DNA of 64,000 bases from Cognatundibacterium rugosum (GTDB lineage: Bacteria; Pseudomonadota; Gammaproteobacteria; Burkholderiales; Burkholderiaceae_D): NCBI RefSeq assembly GCF_014284365.1, contig NZ_JACOGG010000008.1, positions 1-64,000 on the forward strand, given 5' to 3'. This document shows, piece after piece, positions 57,722 to 64,000 of this stretch. The notes under the pieces were generated by a model. The model saw only the letters and a list, made by a program, of their open reading frames with translations, was not told where the DNA came from and made no database searches. The position numbers were made by a program, and so were the translations under genes. How positions within the stretch are numbered: position 1 is the stretch's first letter; each line of letters starts with the position of its first letter.

Positions 57722-57738
57722 GACTTTTCCGAAAAGTC
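57722..57738 (+). other. Small hairpin upstream of gcdH
   Basis: GACTTTT and AAAAGTC pair around CCG, about 165 bases before gcdH. A second inverted repeat TTCACGT-N11-ACGTGAA follows near 57813-57837. Either could be a regulatory site; no family is assigned. Confidence 0.3.
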
Positions 57739-57903
57739 GGCACCAGTCAGGTATAGGCCAGGTGCTAAGCCAACTGGTATTGTGTGATTGCATGCGCGAC
57801 TGTAGGAGAAAAGCTTCACGTCTGCACAGTAAACGTGAATCTGCGGCGATCTATAGCTTAAGGATCGCATGCTGTTTTCTATAAAAATGATCAGGAGATT
57901 TTG

Positions 57904-59079
57904 ATGGCCAAGGCTGTATTTAATTGGGAAGACCCTTTGTTATTGTCGTCGCAATTGAGCGAAGAAGAACGCATGGTGCAGGAAGCTGCACGTACCTATT
58001 GCGAAGAGCGCCTGGCGCCACGCGTATTGGAAGCATTCCGCAATGAAAAAACGGATGTTGCCATCTTCCGCGAAATGGGTGAATTGGGCTTGCTGGGCTC
58101 CACGATACCGGTTGAATACGGCGGTGCTGGCCTGAATTATGTCTGCTATGGACTGGTCGCACGCGAAGTCGAACGTGTCGATTCCGGCTACCGTTCTATG
58201 ATGAGCGTACAAAGCTCGCTGGTGATGGTGCCGATTAATGAATTCGGCAGCGAAGCGCAAAAACAAAAATACCTGCCTAAACTCGCCACCGGCGAATGGA
58301 TAGGCTGCTTTGGCCTGACCGAACCGAATCACGGTTCCGACCCGGGTAGCATGGTGACACGCGCTAAAGCTGTACCTGGTGGTTATTCGCTGAGCGGCTC
58401 AAAAATGTGGATCACCAACAGCCCGATCGCTGATGTGTTCGTGGTCTGGGCTAAAACCGAAGACGGCCGCATCCGTGGCTTCATTCTGGAAAAAGGCTGG
58501 AAAGGCCTGAGCGCACCGGCAATTCATGGCAAAGTCGGCCTGCGTGCCTCGATCACCGGCGAAATCGTCATGGATGAAGTCTTCGTCCCTGAAGAAAACC
58601 TGATGCCAGGCGTGGAAGGTCTGAAAGGCCCGTTCACCTGCCTGAATTCTGCACGCTACGGCATTGCCTGGGGTGCTTTAGGTGCAGCGGAATTCTGCTG
58701 GCACATGGCGCGCCAATACACCATGGACCGTATGCAATTCGGCAAACCACTGGCCGCTAACCAGCTGGTACAGAAAAAACTGGCTGATATGCAAACCGAA
58801 ATCACACTGGCACTGCAAGGCTGCCTGCGTTTAGGCCGCATGAAAGATGAAGGCACAGCCGCTGTCGAAATCACCTCGATCATGAAACGCAACTCCTGTG
58901 GCAAAGCACTGGACATCGCACGTGTCGCCCGCGATATGCTGGGTGGTAACGGCATTTCCGATGAATTCGGCATCGCCCGTCACCTGGTTAATCTGGAAGT
59001 CGTGAATACCTACGAAGGTACCCACGACATCCACGCCCTGATCCTGGGCCGCGCCCAAACCGGCATCGCTGCATTCTGA
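57904..59079 (+). CDS. gcdH: Glutaryl-CoA dehydrogenase
   Basis: Oxidises and decarboxylates glutaryl-CoA to crotonyl-CoA. 391 residues from the ATG at 57904, just after a TTG (57901) and an AGGAG site. [34 protein letters not shown] and the C-terminal [20 protein letters not shown] (catalytic Glu near 371) are GcdH hallmarks. Placed after the anthranilate cluster, it fits the final conversion of C5 dicarboxyl-CoA, though it is also used for lysine and tryptophan. It is separated from the operon by 272 bases. Confidence 0.93.
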   Translation: MAKAVFNWEDPLLLSSQLSEEERMVQEAARTYCEERLAPRVLEAFRNEKTDVAIFREMGELGLLGSTIPVEYGGAGLNYVCYGLVAREVERVDSGYRSMMSVQSSLVMVPINEFGSEAQKQKYLPKLATGEWIGCFGLTEPNHGSDPGSMVTRAKAVPGGYSLSGSKMWITNSPIADVFVVWAKTEDGRIRGFILEKGWKGLSAPAIHGKVGLRASITGEIVMDEVFVPEENLMPGVEGLKGPFTCLNSARYGIAWGALGAAEFCWHMARQYTMDRMQFGKPLAANQLVQKKLADMQTEITLALQGCLRLGRMKDEGTAAVEITSIMKRNSCGKALDIARVARDMLGGNGISDEFGIARHLVNLEVVNTYEGTHDIHALILGRAQTGIAAF

Positions 59080-59121
59080 TTGTTGATCGCTGTTGTTGGT
59101 GTAAAGCGATTTGTCAGTATG

Positions 59122-59151
59122 AAAAAACCGCACTGGGAAGTGCGGTTTTTT
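59122..59151 (+). terminator. Intrinsic terminator after gcdH
   Basis: AAAAAACCGCACT pairs with AGTGCGGTTTTTT around GGGA and is followed by T-rich sequence. Confidence 0.9.
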
Positions 59152-59342
59152 GTTTCAATAGAGATATCTTGTGTGAGGGGAGCTGGGTGTCTTGAAGTGC
59201 GATGATGCGGAGTCGTAGATCGGTTTTATTGAGAACTAGACAGGTTTAATTATCCTGTGATTATTGATGTGATTAGAGATTGGTTGTTGTATTTGTATCT
59301 TTATGTTAGTGTTTCCTTTTACTCTACAGTTGGTTTGTCATC

Positions 59343-60305
59343 ATGATTCGTTACCTCAATACCGTTCCACATCCTTGGTCTCGGGAAATCATTGAGCATG
59401 CGATATCCGATAGTTTTCAAGATGCGAAAAAATCAATAGAAGAAACTGCTGGCGGCAAGTTGTGGCGTACTGTTCAGGATCTTGACGACTCCATAAGAAT
59501 TTTTCATGAAAGCACTACCGAACTTCTCGATGAAATTTGCCTCTTCGGAGATCGTAGTAAGAATCCCACATTTTGGCATAGAGCGAACGTGAATGAGGTC
59601 GAGATTCATACTCGCGTTGTAAAGAAGAAGCTGTTTTATTGTACTTCGTCTCTTATGGCACTAGTCGATCATGCGCGTCGGTTTTACAAAGCTACTCCTG
59701 TTTGCGGATACACCGATCAATTGAAGGCTGCCTTCTCTTCTCCAGGGTTACACGATTTCTTGCAGGGTCTCAGAAACTACAATACTCATTGGCGTATCGC
59801 GCAGGCAAATTGGATCATTCGTCATGACTTTAAGTCCGGTGTAAGAGTTGCACAGTTTACCGTTACTAAGCCAGAGTTGCTTGCATGGGATGGCTGGTCA
59901 GCAAAGGCAAAGGTGTTTATAGATAGTGCACCTGATGCCATCGACATATACGGCCTCTTTTTTGAATACCGAAAGCATGTGCAGCATTTTTATGCTTGGC
60001 ACAAAGGTGCTGTTCTTGAAAAGTATGGACAAGACATCCAGCCCTACTTTGAATACAAACGTCTTTACGAGGGCATAATGAAAAAGTGTACTTGGAATTT
60101 GATAATTGCAAATGCTCCTAAGACAGTGAATCCATATCAATATCTCGACCAGTATCTAACAACACTTCAGATTGAAAGACTTCTCGCATTTAAACACCGA
60201 AGTGACGGACAAGTAGATGCACTTATTCAAATGCTAGGTATGGAAGAATTCTGCGATGAGTTTCTCCGAGAAAAGGTGTTAGCGCTTTTTCGACCGTTAA
60301 CATGA
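59343..60305 (+). CDS. Hypothetical protein with possible HEPN-like motif
   Basis: 320 residues, AT-rich codon use unlike the neighbouring pathway genes, so possibly acquired. It is mostly helical. Within a helix pair (SSLMALVDHARRFYK ... FLQGLRNYNTHWRI) there is R144-N-Y-N-T-H149, an Arg-x4-His pattern like the RNase motif of HEPN domains. No signal peptide or membrane segment. I know no named family. It is flanked by the gcdH terminator and a VOC gene and appears alone. Confidence 0.6.
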   Translation: MIRYLNTVPHPWSREIIEHAISDSFQDAKKSIEETAGGKLWRTVQDLDDSIRIFHESTTELLDEICLFGDRSKNPTFWHRANVNEVEIHTRVVKKKLFYCTSSLMALVDHARRFYKATPVCGYTDQLKAAFSSPGLHDFLQGLRNYNTHWRIAQANWIIRHDFKSGVRVAQFTVTKPELLAWDGWSAKAKVFIDSAPDAIDIYGLFFEYRKHVQHFYAWHKGAVLEKYGQDIQPYFEYKRLYEGIMKKCTWNLIIANAPKTVNPYQYLDQYLTTLQIERLLAFKHRSDGQVDALIQMLGMEEFCDEFLREKVLALFRPLT

Positions 60306-60417
60306 TATTCAACCCACTACTCAATTGGGACTTTTGCTAGTAGCCGTTTGATCCCACACAATTCAAACATTCAGCAGCAAAAAATTCACTCCACCCCACA
60401 CCAGAAAGGCAAACCCC

Positions 60418-60822
60418 ATGAGCAAACAAATCTACCTCAACCTGCCGGTTGCTGATCTGCCTAAGTCGATTGCGTTTTTCAAGGCACTCGGGTTTGCGGA
60501 TAATCCCCAATTCTCCAGCGATGCGGGAGCCTGTGTGGTGATCAGCGATACGATTTTTGTGATGCTGTGTACGCGCGACCGGTTTCGTGACTTCACACCC
60601 AAAGCGATTTGCGATACCAGCGTGGCGGTGGAAATGCTGATCAATCTGCACTGTGACAGTCGTGAAGAAGTCGATCGCCTGGTCGCCAGGGCGCTTGCTG
60701 CGGGTGGCTCAAGCTACGATCAGCCTGAGGACTTAGGCTTCATGTATTCGCATAGTTTTGTCGACCCCGATGGTCATGGTTGGGGCCTGTTCCATATGTC
60801 TGCTGCTCCGGCTCAGGGCTGA
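60418..60822 (+). CDS. VOC (glyoxalase/bleomycin resistance) superfamily protein
   Basis: 134 residues of paired beta-alpha-beta-beta-beta modules: LNLPVADLPKSIAFFKALGF at the start and FMYSHSFVDPDGHGWGLFHM at the end, the common form in VOC proteins of lactoylglutathione-lyase-like type. The Glu/His metal positions are not obviously complete. SD AAAGG. The function is not predictable. Confidence 0.85.
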   Translation: MSKQIYLNLPVADLPKSIAFFKALGFADNPQFSSDAGACVVISDTIFVMLCTRDRFRDFTPKAICDTSVAVEMLINLHCDSREEVDRLVARALAAGGSSYDQPEDLGFMYSHSFVDPDGHGWGLFHMSAAPAQG

Positions 60823-60923
60823 ACTGGTAAGGCATGACTGGAGCAGGCTGGGCGTTCGAATTGAGTATGCCAAAAATGCGTCGCCCGTTGACCTCAACAA
60901 TGCAATGCGCGAGCCGTTATTTC

Positions 60924-61499
60924 TTAAAATGAGCTAAAGGCGCTAATCGGTCGGTTGCGTACGACACTCCAGCCGCTTGAAATGGTGACCGGTGCGCTTG
61001 CCTCAGTCGACGGTGTCGCGTAGGTCCATAAAATTTCAGTAAAGCTGAGCTTGAACTGCTCAGTCGGCATATCATCCGGATTCGATTGGAATTGAATTTC
61101 GCTGATGATGGCATCCCGCAGCTGTATCGTGATGCTGTTGCTGATCGTATCACCGGAATTGCGCAGCAAGTAAATGATAGTCGGTGCAGCAGGGCCTTTA
61201 CCCAGTGGCTCGGCGCGCAGGCAGTAATCATACAATTTAACCGAAGCTGCATCGACATACTTGACGCAGGTAATTTCGGTAATCACTGGACGACCTGAGG
61301 TTCTTGCCGAATTACTGACATCTGTTGTGATTTGCTGCTTCATACCATGATGGACAGAGATCAATTCCAAGCAGGGATTTTTATTGACGGTAGTGAAGGC
61401 GTTGGCAGCTCTAGTCAGCGGCGAGTCGTTCTGCATCATGCTGCCGGTCCCTGCGCTGACGATGTCTGCAGCGCCAGGCTGAAATAAAATTAAATCCAT
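60924..61499 (-). CDS. hcp: Type VI secretion Hcp-like tube protein
   Basis: 191 residues. The Hcp fold signature is ITEITCVKYVDAASVKLYDYCLR, PTIIYLLRN and LRDAIISEIQFQSN followed by EQFKLSFTEILWTY. Hcp rings stack into the inner tube of the type VI machine. It starts at the ATG at 61499, downstream of the fused sheath gene on the same strand with a 45-base gap, so the two are probably co-transcribed. It is a little longer than a usual Hcp (about 160-170). Confidence 0.82.
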   Translation of the reverse strand: MDLILFQPGAADIVSAGTGSMMQNDSPLTRAANAFTTVNKNPCLELISVHHGMKQQITTDVSNSARTSGRPVITEITCVKYVDAASVKLYDYCLRAEPLGKGPAAPTIIYLLRNSGDTISNSITIQLRDAIISEIQFQSNPDDMPTEQFKLSFTEILWTYATPSTEASAPVTISSGWSVVRNRPISAFSSF

Positions 61500-61544
61500 G
61501 TTAGCTTCAGTGATGATCAAACAGTTGTTGTATGCGACGCCATG

Positions 61545-63587
61545 TTAGCCTGGCAAATCTGTGACCAGACGAATGGCAGTGCTCAATTCTTCTAACTGAA
61601 AATGCGGCTTTAAAAAGACGGTCGCGCGATAGGTGCCAGGTTCGCCGGGCACATCGCTTACATGAACGGATGCTTCACGTAAGGGATATGCCGCCTCAGC
61701 TTCTTGCGAAGCATCCTCATCAAGTAACACGTAGTTGGCGATCCAGCGATTTAAAAACGCTTCAAGGTTAGCGCGCGTCATGAAGCTGCCTATCTGATCG
61801 CGCATGATGGCTTTGATGTAGTGCATAAAGCGAGATTCCGCTAACACGCAAGGCAGCATCGCTGCCATTTTTGCCTGGGCGTTGGCATCATCGGAAAAGT
61901 ATTTTTTAGGAAGATGCGTTGTTCTCCCACCGAAGATGGCAGCACGACCACTCGCTTTACAACAGGACAGCGCGATGAAGCCCAGGTCGCTCAGTTCTTT
62001 GTCGCGTCGCTCGCTGATGGAGACTTCAATCGCACCTGTCATTTCCTGGCTGCCGGTCTGGTTGGTATAGCTGTACGAGGGCAAGCCTTCGATCAGGCCG
62101 CCACCACGCACACCACGGATGGCAGCCGGCCAGCTGTACAACGCGCAGGCATGGGTAATGCGCTCGGCCAATACGTAGGCCGCATTGCCCCAGAGCAGAT
62201 TTTGATGATCTGGTTTTGCATAGCCAATCAGATTGCCTTCAGCAGAGTGGAACTGGGTTTGCGCGTCATTGCAGATAATTTCTTCGAAATCCAAGCCCTC
62301 ACACGCTATCGTCGTACGCTTATCCGGCCTTCCGTAAGGCAGACGCAGTAAAACGCGCGGCATCACCAGTGAGACGTAACGTGCCTCTTCGGTTTGGCGG
62401 AATTCATGCCAGGCACTGAGTTCGGCAGCTTCAAAGATTTTTGCCAGTTCACGTGGTCTGTTGAGTTGCTCGAATCCGCTTAAGCCAAACAGATTGCTTG
62501 ATGCCGCAGCAATAAACGGCGCATGCGCGGCGGCGGCAATGGCAGACATGTTCTTTAAGAAGTCGATATCTGCTGCATCTGCTCCAATTTCATATGCGCC
62601 AACTAGCAGGCTATACGGGGCGCCGCCATAAGTACCATATTCTGCTTCGTAGATCAGTTTAAAGAGGGCGCTTTGGTCGAATTCAATAGCTTTAATCAAG
62701 TCTCTGCGTAACTCCTCCAGCTGGGCATTAAAAACCCGCAGTTTGAGCAGAGGGCCGGTTTCGGTGTTAACAACCAGATGCGCTAAACCGCGCCAGGTCG
62801 CTTCCAACTGTTTAAAGCCCGGGCAGTGCAAAATCGCGTTTAAGGCGCTGCTCAATTGTTGGTCGCAATGTGTAACGAGTTCGTCAATGACTGCAACAGT
62901 ACTGTGTTTCTGCATGAAGTCCTGGCGATTGATATCCGCATTATTTTCTAAGTAAGAATCTAACTGCAGAGATAAATGCGAGAGACAGAGTAAGGTCTTA
63001 TCCACGTCGGTCTCAGCCTTATCTGCAGCACGCAGTTCCATTAAGGCTTTTCGCAGCCGGGATGCTTCTGTATCTGAAGCTGGCGGATTTTCCCCCGGTA
63101 TTGTCGTGTCTTTATTTAACACGAATACACGGACCAACTGAGCAAAGTCATCATCCGATGCACAACGCGCCTGCAAGCTGCGGATCAGCCCCCGTGATTC
63201 ATATACGGAGCGCAAACCAGGCAGTTGTTGAATGATGCGCATCGGTTCGAAATCAGCGATGTGTTCAAACATCAGCTGCTGATCATCCGGCGTGGACAGC
63301 AGTGCTGCAATCGATGTTGCAGATTTCGTGATTTCTAGCAGGTCGACCCGAGGGCGGATGCTTTTCATGACCTCGTTAAAGTTATCGCGATCGATGTCTG
63401 TCATTACCCTTTCTTTGAAAGGCGTTGTCATCTGTTCCGGAGCGCGATCGCCCGATAAGTCGGCCAGTATGCCGACGACAAACGGAAGCTCACGTTTTTC
63501 AATGTTTCCGCCGGTTTCAACATCATAGGTAATTCTGACGCGCGGTGGCCGGGCACGTAATCGTTTTTTTTGTAGGCTTTCAGTCAT
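61545..63587 (-). CDS. Fused TssB-TssC type VI contractile sheath protein
   Basis: 680 residues. The first about 160 match TssB/VipA: RPPRVRITYDVETGG, KRELPFVVGILADLSG, DRDNFNEVMKSIRPRVDL, and the C-terminal TssB block DFEPMRIIQQLPGLRSVYESR. After a polar linker (about 161-195) the rest is TssC/VipB: HCDQQLSSALNAILH, FKQLEATWRGLAHLVVNTETG, YEAEYGTYGGAPYSLLVGAYE, MPRVLLRLPYG, FLNRWIANYVL. No stop or new start separates the parts. Usually these are two genes of about 165 and 495 codons. The protein would form the sheath around the Hcp tube. The rest of the system lies outside the window. Confidence 0.9.
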   Translation of the reverse strand: MTESLQKKRLRARPPRVRITYDVETGGNIEKRELPFVVGILADLSGDRAPEQMTTPFKERVMTDIDRDNFNEVMKSIRPRVDLLEITKSATSIAALLSTPDDQQLMFEHIADFEPMRIIQQLPGLRSVYESRGLIRSLQARCASDDDFAQLVRVFVLNKDTTIPGENPPASDTEASRLRKALMELRAADKAETDVDKTLLCLSHLSLQLDSYLENNADINRQDFMQKHSTVAVIDELVTHCDQQLSSALNAILHCPGFKQLEATWRGLAHLVVNTETGPLLKLRVFNAQLEELRRDLIKAIEFDQSALFKLIYEAEYGTYGGAPYSLLVGAYEIGADAADIDFLKNMSAIAAAAHAPFIAAASSNLFGLSGFEQLNRPRELAKIFEAAELSAWHEFRQTEEARYVSLVMPRVLLRLPYGRPDKRTTIACEGLDFEEIICNDAQTQFHSAEGNLIGYAKPDHQNLLWGNAAYVLAERITHACALYSWPAAIRGVRGGGLIEGLPSYSYTNQTGSQEMTGAIEVSISERRDKELSDLGFIALSCCKASGRAAIFGGRTTHLPKKYFSDDANAQAKMAAMLPCVLAESRFMHYIKAIMRDQIGSFMTRANLEAFLNRWIANYVLLDEDASQEAEAAYPLREASVHVSDVPGEPGTYRATVFLKPHFQLEELSTAIRLVTDLPG

Positions 63588-64000
63588 TTTGTCGTCTCAG
63601 TTTCTCTGACATGTTTATTCGTACATTACCCATAATATATCTGCATCCAGGCTGAATAGGACAGAAAGAATAAAATTGTCCTCATCCGTTCAAGTAGTCA
63701 GAAAAATCCAGATGTTACCTGGCTAAATGGGGGGAACTATCCGGTTTGCCGCCTTTGCTGATGGGCTGGAACTGTCGTATTGAACGGCTCGTCGTAGAAC
63801 TGCTTGAACTCTGATTGAGAGCCAAGCGTGTTTTAACGCTGTCGTGCCTCTTTACTGCTGTTGGCGTTGTGGTTTGCCTATTTCTGCGCCTTAAGTGTCG
63901 TTCAACATTTCATGTCCTGTTTAATACCAGTTACATATTTAAGTCGTCGTTAAATATGTGTTCTCTAGGCAATCATTTTCTATAAAACGAAATTGTAAGC
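63588..64000. other. Upstream region of the sheath gene to the window edge
   Basis: No credible coding frame on either strand. It must hold the promoter for the minus-strand sheath gene. I could not assign a clear -35/-10 pair or repeat. Confidence 0.4.

Overview
The window looks like a chromosomal segment of a Gram-negative betaproteobacterium. Supporting signs are the pyrG-kdsA-eno-ftsB block, moeA-moaD-moaE-crcB, clpB behind a heat-shock promoter, an RND efflux operon, a TonB-dependent receptor and type VI secretion genes. Burkholderiales, and perhaps an Oxalobacteraceae relative, is my best guess from gene order and moderate base composition; this is inference, because no rRNA or other taxonomic marker is present.

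Layout, left to right. Positions 1-183 are the right end of an IS3-family element. Next come an EAL-CBS-GGDEF regulator and uridine kinase, then an AT-rich stretch with an acetyltransferase that ends at a tRNA-Ser gene (4548-4637, minus). A minus-strand operon encodes a PhnD-like binding protein, a hybrid histidine kinase and a phosphopantetheinyl transferase (4755-8511). The molybdenum cofactor operon ends in a fluoride channel (8724-11065). It is followed by an orphan response regulator, and then by a BlaI-type repressor and a BlaR1-type membrane protease whose sensor is an S11 D-Ala-D-Ala peptidase-like domain (12214-14480). A TonB receptor, prolyl aminopeptidase and clpB come next. An AraC/MFS/RraA-like locus and a TetR-controlled tripartite RND pump fill 21.5-31.4 kb.

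Positions 31.5-35.2 kb are an AT-richer minus-strand accessory cluster: a membrane protein, a methionine aminopeptidase-like protein that has lost five of six metal ligands, an R2K-type ATP-grasp protein, a SUKH/HEAT-like protein and a DUF2262-like protein. After several small genes there is a TatD-ComEC-hydrolase-LpxR-like operon (39.5-44.6 kb) and the housekeeping block pyrG, kdsA, eno, ftsB (44.9-49.4 kb).

Positions 49.6-59.1 kb encode an aerobic CoA-dependent 2-aminobenzoate (anthranilate) pathway: CoA ligase, fused monooxygenase/reductase, dehydrogenase, MarR regulator, enoyl-CoA hydratase, acyl-CoA dehydrogenase, Rid-family protein and glutaryl-CoA dehydrogenase. The right end holds an AT-rich possible HEPN protein, a VOC protein, an Hcp protein and a type VI sheath gene in which TssB and TssC are fused into one 680-residue polypeptide.

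The most unusual items are the fused TssB-TssC sheath, the BlaR1-like protein with an S11 sensor and its operator-overlapped promoter, the pseudo-methionine aminopeptidase in an immunity-like cluster, and two classes of small non-coding inverted-repeat element: a 102-bp element in two copies and a 272-bp element upstream of the TetR gene. All protein assignments come from reading motifs; no database search was run.
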